Assembly (NCBI RefSeq): GCF_024461735.1
Contig: NZ_JANGAD010000008.1
Coordinates: 1 to 64,000 of the forward strand
Direction of reading: 5' to 3'
Source of the DNA: Anaerotignum propionicum
GTDB lineage: Bacteria; Bacillota; Clostridia; Lachnospirales; Anaerotignaceae
Length of the DNA stretch: 64,000 nt
In this document: one piece after another, positions 56,239 to 64,000 of the stretch
Layout of the letters: every line of letters starts with the position of its first letter
How positions within the stretch are numbered: the first letter of the stretch is position 1
The notes under the pieces: generated by a model
The model's database searches: none
Seen by the model: the letters and a program-made list of their open reading frames with translations, nothing else
What the model was told of the DNA's origin: nothing
Made by a program: the position numbers and the translations under genes

Positions 56239-57393
56239 TTAAAACCATGTAATCCAATTTTCGGATAAATAGGATAGCCAGTCTGCTAAGGTATATGCAG
56301 GAGCAGTCTGATCCGCTAAAATTGGAATATCCGCCAAAACCTCATCCTTTAGCTTTAGCTGGGCATTTCCCAATTGCTGTCCTGCCTGCACAGGCGCTTC
56401 AATACTTTCGGGCAAAGAAATGCTAAGCTGAATGGCCTGCTGCTCCTCTTTGGAAAATAGGCCTTGATATCCATCCTGTAAAACAGCATTCACCTCACCC
56501 ACTTTGGAGTGAAGCATAGATACTTTTCCACAAACCTGCCCTTTTTTTGCTGCTTCAAACGGAAAAAAAGTGTCAAACCCATAATTCATAATCGCCTTTG
56601 TATCTGACCATTTCTTCTCTTTTCCCGTACTTCCCCAACCACTGCCCAAAACCGTACTAACCAAACGAACCCCATTTTGCTCCACCGCTCCAACAAAACA
56701 GTGTCCCGCTTTATTGGTATAGCCAGTTTTAACCCCCATTGCTCCCTTATATTCCTTTAAAAAACGGTCGGCATTGGTAACCTCACACTGTCTTTTACCC
56801 GTCACCTCTTCAATGGTGATGGAGGGCTGTGCAATTACACTGCAAAACTTTTCATTTTTCAATGCATACGCCCCAATCAAAGCCATATCCTTAGCAGTTG
56901 AATGGTGCTTAGCAAAAGGAATTTGACTGTCTAGACCGTTGGGAGAACCAAAAACGGTGTCCTCCGCACCAATTTCTGCGGCTTTTTTTGTCATCAGCTG
57001 GCAAAATGCCTCTACACTGCCAGAAACATGTTCCGCCAGTGCCACAGCCGTATCATTATAAGATCGCATCATCATAACTGAAAGCAAATCTCCAACCTTC
57101 CATTGCTCCCCTGCCTTTAAATCCATATGTACCTCCGGTTGATTCGCGGCATTTTTGCTCACCGTCACCACATCATCGAGATTCGCATTTTCTAAAACTA
57201 AAATAGCAGTCATAATTTTTGTTGTGCTTGCCATGGCCAATGGCTCCTCTGCATTCTTCCCCCATAATAAACGACCTGTCGTTCCATCTACCAAGGCCGC
57301 GCCCTGTGCGCCTACGGAAGGCTCTGCCCCATAAGCAATGGAACAGCATAAAAAAAGCAGGAGAACCAAGATTCCCGCACGCCTCATGTGCAT
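56239..57393 (-). CDS. dacB: D-alanyl-D-alanine carboxypeptidase, sporulation-type DacB-like
   Basis: The 384-residue protein trims the terminal D-alanine from peptidoglycan stem peptides. A signal peptide (about 1–23) is followed by the serine peptidase S11 domain: STTKI (SxxK) near 57, SYN near 111 and KTGYTN near 221. A C-terminal beta-rich domain and a final hydrophobic stretch could anchor it. ATG 57393 follows AGGAG by seven bases. Location in scpA–scpB–x–dacB–rluB matches Bacillus dacB, which modifies spore cortex. Confidence 0.9.
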   Translation of the reverse strand: MHMRRAGILVLLLFLCCSIAYGAEPSVGAQGAALVDGTTGRLLWGKNAEEPLAMASTTKIMTAILVLENANLDDVVTVSKNAANQPEVHMDLKAGEQWKVGDLLSVMMMRSYNDTAVALAEHVSGSVEAFCQLMTKKAAEIGAEDTVFGSPNGLDSQIPFAKHHSTAKDMALIGAYALKNEKFCSVIAQPSITIEEVTGKRQCEVTNADRFLKEYKGAMGVKTGYTNKAGHCFVGAVEQNGVRLVSTVLGSGWGSTGKEKKWSDTKAIMNYGFDTFFPFEAAKKGQVCGKVSMLHSKVGEVNAVLQDGYQGLFSKEEQQAIQLSISLPESIEAPVQAGQQLGNAQLKLKDEVLADIPILADQTAPAYTLADWLSYLSENWITWF

Positions 57394-57494
57394 CACCCCT
57401 CTCCTGCTATGTTTATTCAGCTTATTTTCATTTCATACAAAAAAAGGATTCAATTTCAATCATCAACATATCTATTAGTTAATCAAATTTTTTC

Positions 57495-57851
57495 TCAGTC
57501 ACATAAAATGCTGACCTTGGTGATTTGATTTTCCTGCATCTCCAGCACCAACCATTCACTGTCAATGGAAATCAACCCCCGCTCCGGCCCCAAGTAATAA
57601 ACCATGTTGTTCTCCGTCTTAAAATACTCTGTATCCGTAGATTGTCCCAGCAAAGTAATAACTTCTTCTTTGGTCTTTCTCATTAATTCATTTTTTGAGA
57701 GTAAGTCATCCACCATATCTACCCTTTTTTCAGGATACTTCTTCCAGCTTTCAGATGAAAATCTATGTATAAGAATATTTCGACCAAACAAAAATAGTAG
57801 AACAAAACCCATAATAAACAGTGTTCTAAATCTGTAAATCATTTTGCTCAT
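57495..57851 (-). CDS. small membrane-anchored protein, BamE/SmpA-like fold suspected
   Basis: The 118-residue product has one N-terminal membrane helix (about 9–24) and an outer part with RKTKEEVITLLGQSTDTEYF, YYLGPERGLISIDSEWLVLEM and a final KVSIL strand. This helix–turn–strand pattern resembles BamE/SmpA-type small domains, but I have no family match. It starts inside scpB (26-base overlap), with AGGTG before ATG 57851. It fills the ypuI slot between scpB and dacB. Confidence 0.65.
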   Translation of the reverse strand: MSKMIYRFRTLFIMGFVLLFLFGRNILIHRFSSESWKKYPEKRVDMVDDLLSKNELMRKTKEEVITLLGQSTDTEYFKTENNMVYYLGPERGLISIDSEWLVLEMQENQITKVSILCD

Positions 57852-58380
57852 GCAGCACCTGACTTTCCTGTATATCACCCAGGGGCGGCAGCTCTTTTAT
57901 ACTCTTAAACCCGAAATACCGCAAAAATTCATTGGTTGTTCCAAACATAATGGGCTTACCTGGAGTATCCATACGCCCCACCTCACAAACCAGTTTTTTC
58001 TCAACCAATTTGCTCACGGCATGCTCCGCGCTGACACCACGAATCTCCTCAATCTGGGCACGAGTAATGGGTTGCTTGTAGGCAATGATTGCCAATGTCT
58101 CCAGTAAAGCTTGGGTTAATCCTTGTCTATTAGGACTTTTATACATATTTCTTATATACTCAAAGCACTCCCCAGCAGTACACATTTGATAAGAACCATC
58201 TAGTTCCACAATGCGAATGCCTCGTTTTTCACTTTCATATTTATCCGCCAACGTATGAATTATGGCTTTTGCCGTGGCCTTGTCCATCTCAATGGTCTGG
58301 GCAATAGCCGATAAAGGCACCGCCTCGCCGGAAATAAACAGCAAAGACTCTACTACCGCTTCCAACTCCGATAATCTCAT
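57826..58380 (-). CDS. scpB: segregation and condensation protein B
   Basis: ScpB is the small partner of SMC–ScpA in chromosome compaction. The 184-residue protein has two winged-helix regions with LESLLFISGEAVPLSAIAQ-like sequence at the N terminus, QALLETLAIIAYKQPITRAQIEEIRG near 92 and GMPDTPGKPIMFGTT-like sequence near 140. ATG 58380 overlaps the scpA stop by four bases, so the pair is translationally coupled. Confidence 0.94.
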   Translation of the reverse strand: MRLSELEAVVESLLFISGEAVPLSAIAQTIEMDKATAKAIIHTLADKYESEKRGIRIVELDGSYQMCTAGECFEYIRNMYKSPNRQGLTQALLETLAIIAYKQPITRAQIEEIRGVSAEHAVSKLVEKKLVCEVGRMDTPGKPIMFGTTNEFLRYFGFKSIKELPPLGDIQESQVLHEQNDLQI

Positions 58381-59138
58381 GCACTATCCCTTCCGTCATA
58401 TTTTGTTATGGTAATTTCTCCAAAATTTGTAGTCTGAAATATATGTACCTCTTTCCGCTTAATCAATTCCAGCAAAGCTAAAAATGTAACCACCTTTTCC
58501 ATTTTGTCTGCATTTTTTCGAAAAATAGTAAAAAAAGTGGATCTCGGCTGCAAAATCAACATATCCCGAATATAGTTCATCTTTTCTTGAACCGTAAAGA
58601 TATCTCTGGGAACGCCTTTGAAGGCGCTGCGAACATGATCCACTTTTGTCTCTTTTCTGTCCATCACTTGGCGAAAAGCAAGGTATAAATCCTCCATGGT
58701 TACACCCTGTAAAAATTCCTCCAACTCCTGAGGTTTCTTCCCTTTTAACTGGGCAACCGCCTTATCTGCTTCCTTGAAAAGAAGCAAGGCGGCCTCTTCC
58801 TCTCGCTGACGCCAATCCTCAGTTACCTCTTTAATTTTCTTGTATTCCAAAAGCTTTAAAACCAGTTCTTCTCTTGGGTCTGGGCCTTCTTGTGCTTCAT
58901 TTTTCGGCTTTGGTAAAAGAAGCTTGCTTTTGATTTCTAACAGCGTCGCTGCCATGACCAAAAACTCACTCATTCCATCCATATCCCGATCTTCCGCCAA
59001 ATCCAAATATGCCAAATATTGATCTGTCAAACGGGCGATGGGAATATCATAAATATCAATTTCGTTCTTCTCTATCAGGTGATACAAAAGGTCTAAAGGC
59101 CCTTCAAAGGCATCTAATCGAATTGTAATTTGCTCCAA
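58377..59138 (-). CDS. scpA: segregation and condensation protein A
   Basis: ScpA is the kleisin that bridges the SMC heads. The 253-residue protein has the typical opening LDAFEGPLDLLYHLIEKNEIDIYDIPIARLTDQYL and a C-terminal winged helix (TFLALLELIKRKEVHIFQ). I favour TTG at 59138 (EQITIRLDAFEG), six bases after AGAGGGTG; a GTG nine bases earlier overlaps that site. Nine bases separate its longer reading from the M50-like gene. Confidence 0.92.
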   Translation of the reverse strand: MEQITIRLDAFEGPLDLLYHLIEKNEIDIYDIPIARLTDQYLAYLDLAEDRDMDGMSEFLVMAATLLEIKSKLLLPKPKNEAQEGPDPREELVLKLLEYKKIKEVTEDWRQREEEAALLLFKEADKAVAQLKGKKPQELEEFLQGVTMEDLYLAFRQVMDRKETKVDHVRSAFKGVPRDIFTVQEKMNYIRDMLILQPRSTFFTIFRKNADKMEKVVTFLALLELIKRKEVHIFQTTNFGEITITKYDGRDSA

Positions 59139-59155
59139 TTTCCACACCCTCTGCT

Positions 59156-59755
59156 CTACAGAATCATACTCATAATCTGAATGATGACATTAATAATCAC
59201 ACTAAAAAATCCACCGGCAAGACCAACAAACAGCAAAAGCAAAAAAATCAACTGAATCATTTTTTCATATTGCAAATATTGAAAATATCTATTGGCAGGG
59301 ATAGTTACCGATAATACCTTTGCGCAATCCATGGGGGCAACAGGTAAAATATTATATACCGCCAGACCTACGTTATAATAACAAAGATAATTAAAGAGCA
59401 TGGATAAATACAAATTATTATTAAAAATCTTGCTTTGCAAAATTAAAAAAATAAAGCCTAAAACCAAATTCACCACTGAAGGGATTAACGCAACCAAAAG
59501 GGTATCTCTTTTTCGGTTTTTATAATATAATGCGCTGGTCTCTACAGGTTTCCCCCAGCCAAAACCGCCACTGTAAAACATTAACAAAAATCCAATGGGT
59601 TCAAAGTGGTTGAAAGGATTAAATGTTAAACGTCCTTTGTTTTTAGGCAGGGTATCTCCCAATGCTGTTGAAACTGCAGCCCTTGTAAATTCATGGATGG
59701 TTGTTGCAACAATAATTCCAGGGATACTAAATAAAAAAATCAAAAAATAATTCAT
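59156..59755 (-). CDS. M50 (site-2 protease) family-like membrane protein with altered zinc motif
   Basis: The product has about five hydrophobic segments and the family pattern TIHEFTRAAVSTALGD near residue 20, GRLTFNPFNHFEPIGF and a late NILPVAPMDCAKVL. The expected HExxH is HEFTR here, with Arg replacing the second zinc His, while the later Asp is kept. It may be catalytically inactive or use another ligand. ATG 59755 is 11 bases from AAGGA; a TTG at 59776 is an alternative. It precedes scpA on the same strand. Confidence 0.8.
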   Translation of the reverse strand: MNYFLIFLFSIPGIIVATTIHEFTRAAVSTALGDTLPKNKGRLTFNPFNHFEPIGFLLMFYSGGFGWGKPVETSALYYKNRKRDTLLVALIPSVVNLVLGFIFLILQSKIFNNNLYLSMLFNYLCYYNVGLAVYNILPVAPMDCAKVLSVTIPANRYFQYLQYEKMIQLIFLLLLFVGLAGGFFSVIINVIIQIMSMIL

Positions 59756-59851
59756 TCTCTCAAAATTCCTTTCCAAAAATTCCTTCTTTACTTTTTTTAT
59801 GATAACAGAAATTCAAACCCCAGTCAATTTTACCTTTATTACAATTTTCTT

Positions 59852-59908
59852 GCAAAGTACACTTGACAATAAGTGCAAAGTAAACTATACTAAAAGCAAA
59901 GTTAGCTT
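59852..59908 (+). promoter_or_regulatory. promoter and possible operators of the XRE–DUF2178 pair
   Basis: TTGACA (59863–59868) and TATACT (59886–59891) are 17 bases apart, a near-consensus promoter. TGCAAAGT occurs as a direct repeat, once just before the -35 box and once between the boxes, and an inverted CTTTGCA lies just after the -10. This suits autorepression by the XRE protein. Confidence 0.65.
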
Positions 59909-59927
59909 TGCAGAAAGGAAGGATGCC

Positions 59928-60134
59928 ATGAATACACGTATTGCAGAACTTAGGCGCCAACAAAAACTGTCTCAAGAAGACTTGGCAAAAGCCGTTGGGG
60001 TAACCCGCCAAACAATTACCTCATTGGAAGTAGGCAAATATACAGCTTCACTAGTGCTTGCCCACAAAATTGCACGCTTTTTCAGTTTAACCATTGAAGA
60101 TATATTTCTGTTTGAAGAGGAGGAAAATCTATGA
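59928..60134 (+). CDS. small XRE family transcriptional regulator
   Basis: A 68-residue helix-turn-helix protein (IAELRRQQKLSQEDLAKAVGVTRQTITSLEVGKYTASLVLAHKIARFFSLTIEDIF), the short one-domain XRE type often paired with a small membrane protein. ATG 59928 follows AAAGGAAGG. The stop overlaps the next start by four bases (ATGA). An earlier ATG at 59799 would run through the promoter and is rejected. Confidence 0.92.
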   Translation: MNTRIAELRRQQKLSQEDLAKAVGVTRQTITSLEVGKYTASLVLAHKIARFFSLTIEDIFLFEEEENL

Positions 60135-60562
60135 AAACCATGCCCTTTGAAAAGCGATTAAATATGCGTCTTTCCGTAAATATTGGCTGTATGATTGTTT
60201 CTATCATTTTATTTGCAATTACCTTTGGCAGCAAAAATTTTGAATCATTAAGGCCTATGTACGCAGGCTCCTTTATCGGTCTTTTTGTGGTTTCACTCTC
60301 ATTGTTTATAAGAAACAAAGCTCTTAGAAAAAACCCGGAAAAGATGAAGAAAATTGAGCTGTTGGAAACAGATGAGAGAAATATCTATATTCTTCGGGTA
60401 AGCTATACCATTTTCACCTATGTATCTATTGGAATTTTATATGTTGCTATGTTGATTTCCGGTTTTTTTTCCATAACCGTTTTCTATACCATAGAAACTC
60501 TGCTTTGTGTTAACCTTCTGCTGATCCTTTTGATTCGTCACATAGTAGAAAAAAAGTATTAA
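60131..60562 (+). CDS. DUF2178-like membrane protein
   Basis: The 143-residue protein has four hydrophobic segments (about 17–35, 42–59, 95–115, 117–138) with a cytoplasmic middle including KKIELLETDERNIYI, the conserved ETDERN feature of DUF2178-type proteins. It is translationally coupled to the XRE regulator, and the pair is followed by a terminator. Its role is unknown. Confidence 0.8.
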   Translation: MKTMPFEKRLNMRLSVNIGCMIVSIILFAITFGSKNFESLRPMYAGSFIGLFVVSLSLFIRNKALRKNPEKMKKIELLETDERNIYILRVSYTIFTYVSIGILYVAMLISGFFSITVFYTIETLLCVNLLLILLIRHIVEKKY

Positions 60563-60591
60563 ACTGCATCAAATCTCTACTCTCTATGCAA

Positions 60592-60636
60592 AGAAGGGAA
60601 GTGGCAAAACATTTTGTTTTGTCCTTCCCTTTTTCT
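60592..60636 (+). terminator. terminator after the XRE–DUF2178 operon
   Basis: AAGGGAAG pairs with CTTCCCTT, with inner CAAAACA/TGTTTTG pairing, followed by TTTTTC. It could also serve the convergent panE-like gene, which ends at 60659. Confidence 0.85.
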
Positions 60637-60658
60637 TCAAACTCTAATATTCCAATTA

Positions 60659-61570
60659 TTATTCTGCTTTCGTCTGATACACCTTTTCCATATAAGGTAC
60701 CGAAATCCCCATCTCTTGGGCTAATTTGTAACCTCCACCTATCACCCATTCAAATTCTGTTTCTTCTTTTCCCTCACGAATATCCCTATATAAAGAAGAA
60801 ATGGTTTGAGGTGGTAGAGTTAAAAAGTGCTGATAATACTTCTCAGGCATATCCTCTAAACCGGAAACCCCTGATGCCTTTGCCAAACGGAGAATGTCTT
60901 CATAAATTCCCCGTAAAAACTCTAATTTACTGGCATCCTTTTGAATGTCTCCCGCTTCACAATCATAGTAGATGAATGCACAGCTGTTTCCGCACATCAT
61001 GGCGTACTTTTCCCAAATGCTCATCATAATATCTTGCCCGTAATTAGAAGGTAATCCTCCCTCCTTCAGCATTGAAACAAGCTGTCTGGCCTTCTCATTG
61101 TCTTTACCATCTGCAAAGCCTATACCGATACGTAAAAGCTCTCCACGGTTATACACATGCCCCACTTCCACAATATTTGAAAAACAATAAATAAAGCTGT
61201 CACTTACAACGCCCTTGCCCTTCAACCATTGTGAAACATTTCTGGAAGTCATGATGCCATTTTGCAAGGGAACAACCAATGTGCTTTCCCCAATAATATC
61301 TACATACTTTTTGCAAGCTGTCTCTAAACTGTAGCTTTTACTGCAAAGAATCAAAACATCCACTGTGCCGATTTCCTTGGGATCATCAGATACCAACCCT
61401 GGATTAATTGTTTGATTCCCCAATTTGTCCGATTCCAAATACAAACCCTTTTCTCTCAGTACCCTTTTTGTTTCACCTCGGGCAATAAAAATCAAATTCT
61501 TTTCATATTTCTTTAGTCCCCCTGCAACGGTGGCTCCTACCTCGCCAAGACCTAATATAGCAATTTTCAT
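60659..61570 (-). CDS. ketopantoate reductase family protein (PanE/ApbA)
   Basis: The 303-residue protein has the NADP-binding MKIAILGLGEVGATVAGGL and the PanE layout, with VPLQNGIMTSRNVSQWL near 97 and a helical C-terminal domain containing KYAMMCGNSCAF. The classical catalytic Lys is replaced by sequence I cannot align with confidence, so it may reduce another 2-oxo acid. AGGAGG is 11 bases before ATG 61570. It ends the fau–proA–DUF2971–panE-like series. Confidence 0.82.
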   Translation of the reverse strand: MKIAILGLGEVGATVAGGLKKYEKNLIFIARGETKRVLREKGLYLESDKLGNQTINPGLVSDDPKEIGTVDVLILCSKSYSLETACKKYVDIIGESTLVVPLQNGIMTSRNVSQWLKGKGVVSDSFIYCFSNIVEVGHVYNRGELLRIGIGFADGKDNEKARQLVSMLKEGGLPSNYGQDIMMSIWEKYAMMCGNSCAFIYYDCEAGDIQKDASKLEFLRGIYEDILRLAKASGVSGLEDMPEKYYQHFLTLPPQTISSLYRDIREGKEETEFEWVIGGGYKLAQEMGISVPYMEKVYQTKAE

Positions 61571-61594
61571 TGTATCCCCCACCTCCTAAGCTTT

Positions 61595-62542
61595 TTAATA
61601 CCGCAGAGGAATATCCGATAGGGTAACAGGAATATTATCAAGACCTTGCCCCATCAGAAAAGATCGCATACCTCGCACAGCAATATCGCTATTATTCTTT
61701 GCTCCTACGGTAACAGAGGTCAACGGAATTGGCGCTGCAAATCCATCCAGCTCCACCATAATGTATGGTAAAAATATCTGCTTTAGAATTCGAAATCTAG
61801 GCTGACCACCACGATCCGTTCGTAAGGGTGAAAATACAAAACGATATTCCTCTTCTCCCTTAAAGAATTCGCTTTTAAAGAACATGGCATAAACAGAGCA
61901 TACCATAGCCATGTCTCCACCAATTTCCATTAAAGCCTCATCACCGATTTCAGCATTTTCTTCATATATCGTATCCAATTCAACGAAACCGTCATTCACA
62001 CCCCTGCGGACACAAGCAATCAGTGCATCCAAAAGGCAGGAGATTTGAACTTCTTCACTATAAATGACCGTTCCATGCAAAAATGATCTGCCGGTAAATC
62101 CTTGCACAAGCTTATCATAATCAAACCCAAGACAATACCCTCTAAAATCAGTAAATTCAGCCCAAAGCAGTGCACTATTATCCAGCTTAGAGAAAGAAAT
62201 TACATAAAAACTTTTGTCCTCATGGTCCGGTACACAAACTGTTTGGCAAGAAGGAGTGATAATCGCAAGCTCATCCATCTCCGCCTTTATAATTTTATAC
62301 AGCCTACGACCCAAATCCTTATTTACGATATAAGTGTCAATTACTTTTTCTAAAACCTCTAGAGAATACAAAAACTCAAGCTTGTCATTTAAGAAGTCAC
62401 TTTTTGTGGCAATAAATTGTCTGTTTTCGATAATGCCTTGAACCCCTTCCGCAGTGGTATAGTGGTACAATTTATCACCTTTATCACAAAGGGGCACCCG
62501 CACCCAATCATCTAAATATTTTGTTGTTCTATTTGCTTCCAC
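61595..62542 (-). CDS. DUF2971 domain protein
   Basis: The 315-residue protein contains LYHYTTAEGVQGIIENRQFIATKSDFLNDKLEF near residue 25, the DUF2971 signature region, and RGYCLGFDYDKL near 135, with a conserved-looking EEYRFVFSPLR near 235. The family is of unknown function; a relation to ADP-ribosyltransferase-like folds has been suggested for similar domains but I cannot verify it. GTG 62542 follows GGAGG by seven bases. It lies 13 bases after proA. Confidence 0.8.
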   Translation of the reverse strand: MEANRTTKYLDDWVRVPLCDKGDKLYHYTTAEGVQGIIENRQFIATKSDFLNDKLEFLYSLEVLEKVIDTYIVNKDLGRRLYKIIKAEMDELAIITPSCQTVCVPDHEDKSFYVISFSKLDNSALLWAEFTDFRGYCLGFDYDKLVQGFTGRSFLHGTVIYSEEVQISCLLDALIACVRRGVNDGFVELDTIYEENAEIGDEALMEIGGDMAMVCSVYAMFFKSEFFKGEEEYRFVFSPLRTDRGGQPRFRILKQIFLPYIMVELDGFAAPIPLTSVTVGAKNNSDIAVRGMRSFLMGQGLDNIPVTLSDIPLRY

Positions 62543-62555
62543 CAAATATCCTCCA

Positions 62556-63806
62556 TTACTGTCTTATTTGCCCGTTTCCATAAATAATGTACTTCGTCGT
62601 GGTCAGTTCCTTCAGACCCATGGGGCCCCTTGCATGGAGCTTTTGGGTACTGATGCCAATTTCTGCACCAAAGCCAAATTGTCCACCATCCGTAAAACGG
62701 GTAGATGCATTCACGTATACTGCCGCTGCATCCACTTCATTTAAAAAACGCTGGGCATTGGAATAGTTTTCTGTAAGAATCGCCTCGGAATGCCCTGTGG
62801 AATATTTACGTATATGGGTAATGGCGTCGTCAAAATTATTAACCACTCTGGTGGAGATAATATAATCCGTAAATTCCGTAGCCCAATCTTCCTCCACTGC
62901 AGGAACAGACCCAGAAATTAGGGAACAGGTAGCTTCGTCTCCACGAATCTCAACGGCCTTTTCTTGCAAAGCCTTTCCTACCATAGGAAGAAATCTTTCC
63001 GCAATCTTTTCATGTACCAAGAGGCTTTCACAGGCATTGCAAACTCCGGGGCGCTGGGTTTTGGCATTCAACACAATAGCCACCGCCTTATCTAAATCCG
63101 CAGTCTCATCCACAAAAATATGACAGTTACCAACGCCTGTTTCGATTACAGGAACAGTACTGTTTTGCACCACACTTTGAATCAAACCTGCGCCGCCACG
63201 AGGAATCAATACATCCAAATATCCGTTGAGACGCATCATTTCATTGGCTGTTTCCCTTGAGGTATCAGGCACCACCTGCACAATATCCGCCGGCAGTCCC
63301 ACCTCTTCCATGGCCTTACGAAAAACCGAAACAACAGCTTGATTGGTACGGAACGCCTCTTTGCCTCCCCTTAGTATAACCGCACTGCCTGCCTTTAAGC
63401 ATAAACCAAAGGCATCAGCGGTAACATTAGGTCTAGCTTCAAAAATAATTCCAATTACACCCATAGGCACTCTCTTCTGTCCAACGATTAACCCGTTGTC
63501 TAAAGTTTTCATAGAAAGTACTTCCCCAACAGGGTCATCCAGAGCCGCAACTTGACGAAGTCCTTCCGCCATTTCCTGAAGTCTTGCATGGGTCAAAGTT
63601 AAACGGTCAATAAAAGCACCCTTAATACCCGACGCCAGTGCATCTTCCACATCTATCTGGTTGGCTGCAAGAATCTCTTTCTCAGCCACCAAAAGAGCCT
63701 CTGCCCCATGGCAAAGGGCTTCATTTTTTTTCGGTGCGGACAATACCGACAATACAACGGATGCATCCTTTGCTTTCTGTCCCATTTCAGATAAAATACT
63801 CATCAT
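62556..63806 (-). CDS. proA: glutamate-5-semialdehyde dehydrogenase (gamma-glutamyl phosphate reductase)
   Basis: ProA makes glutamate semialdehyde in proline synthesis. The 416-residue protein is of the aldehyde dehydrogenase fold, with VPMGVIGIIFEARPNVTADAFGLCLKAGSAVILRGGKEA near 105, the catalytic Cys in RPGVCNACESLLVHE near 255 and GPMGLKELTTTKYI at the end. AGGGGG precedes ATG 63806. It overlaps the upstream fau stop by one base (TAATG). proB is not in the window. Confidence 0.95.
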   Translation of the reverse strand: MMSILSEMGQKAKDASVVLSVLSAPKKNEALCHGAEALLVAEKEILAANQIDVEDALASGIKGAFIDRLTLTHARLQEMAEGLRQVAALDDPVGEVLSMKTLDNGLIVGQKRVPMGVIGIIFEARPNVTADAFGLCLKAGSAVILRGGKEAFRTNQAVVSVFRKAMEEVGLPADIVQVVPDTSRETANEMMRLNGYLDVLIPRGGAGLIQSVVQNSTVPVIETGVGNCHIFVDETADLDKAVAIVLNAKTQRPGVCNACESLLVHEKIAERFLPMVGKALQEKAVEIRGDEATCSLISGSVPAVEEDWATEFTDYIISTRVVNNFDDAITHIRKYSTGHSEAILTENYSNAQRFLNEVDAAAVYVNASTRFTDGGQFGFGAEIGISTQKLHARGPMGLKELTTTKYIIYGNGQIRQ

Positions 63807-64000
63807 TAAAAACCCCCTATCAAACCATCTTCCGTTATAATACAATCAACGGGTTTATCAAATGCTTCCACTTGCAAATCAAAATCCATAACCTGAAAAG
63901 AAAACGCAACAGCGATTTTAAATATACTTGGATATTTCTCAAAGAACCGATCATAAAATCCACCGCCATAACCATATCGGTTTCCTTTTTGATCAAAAAC
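63806..64000 (-). CDS. fau: 5-formyltetrahydrofolate cyclo-ligase, C-terminal part (cut by window edge)
   Basis: The last 64 codons of a gene run in from the right edge: FDQKGNRYGYGGGFYDRFF, then a central strand, FDKPVDCIITEDGLIGG and a TAA stop. GNRxGYGGGFYDR is the ATP-binding signature of 5-FCL, which returns 5-formyl-THF to the folate pool. The start lies outside the window. The stop shares one A with the proA start codon, so the two are translationally coupled. Confidence 0.88.
   Translation of the reverse strand, partial: VFDQKGNRYGYGGGFYDRFFEKYPSIFKIAVAFSFQVMDFDLQVEAFDKPVDCIITEDGLIGGF

Overview
The window looks like an ordinary core chromosomal stretch from a low-GC, endospore-forming anaerobe of the class Clostridia, probably near the Lachnospirales (Lachnospiraceae/Anaerotignum-like). 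This rests on sporulation genes (spo0A, spoIVB, a spoIIM-like gene, a dacB-like gene), the IspH–ribosomal protein S1 fusion typical of Clostridia, a tyrosine T-box leader, diaminopimelate epimerase, strong AAGGAGG ribosome binding sites and Firmicutes-style operon orders. The genus cannot be fixed from the sequence alone. I see no prophage, insertion sequence, CRISPR array or plasmid-like segment.

Left part (1–13 kb). Two serine tRNA genes on the minus strand, behind two tandem near-consensus promoters, run toward what appears to be an rRNA leader at the left edge. Peptidase T and a T-box-controlled tyrS follow on the plus strand, then a DJ-1/PfpI protein. On the minus strand are an aminotransferase–nudF–spoIIM–xerD operon, an M19 dipeptidase, spo0A and spoIVB. 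A GntR/FCD regulator is on the plus strand.

Glycolysis and envelope (13–27 kb). A minus-strand series reads nudix, small acidic membrane protein, cggR, pgk, polysaccharide deacetylase, tpiA, gpmI, eno. The usual gapA is absent between cggR and pgk, and the deacetylase sits inside the glycolytic genes. Upstream lie a PrsW-like membrane protease and a three-gene ABC operon (ATPase, large CARDB/NEW3-like surface protein, MacB-type permease).

Translation and RNA block (27–43 kb). A long minus-strand series reads rimP, nusA, ylxR, ylxQ, infB, rbfA, nrnA-like, truB, ribF, EamA transporter, rpsO, pnp, M16 peptidase, DUF378, dapF, hflX. infB carries a 27-bp tandem repeat array, and the pnp leader has a 28-bp-arm hairpin.

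Right part (43–64 kb). This holds a DUF554 membrane protein, an XRE regulator–lipoprotein pair, an amino-acid ABC transporter with deoC, and a second stand-alone binding protein. Then comes an overlapping chain: histidine phosphatase, HI0933-type flavoprotein, cmk, plsC, ispH-rpsA. It is followed by the scpA–scpB–small protein–dacB–rluB segment with an M50-like membrane protein whose zinc motif is altered, an XRE–DUF2178 pair, and a folate/proline operon (fau fragment, proA, DUF2971, panE-like) cut by the right edge.

No clear new multi-gene system stands out. The best leads are the altered M50 protein, the deacetylase in the glycolytic operon, the pnp leader hairpin, the infB minisatellite, and a small unexplained island with two adjoining mini-ORFs near 43.9–44.0 kb.
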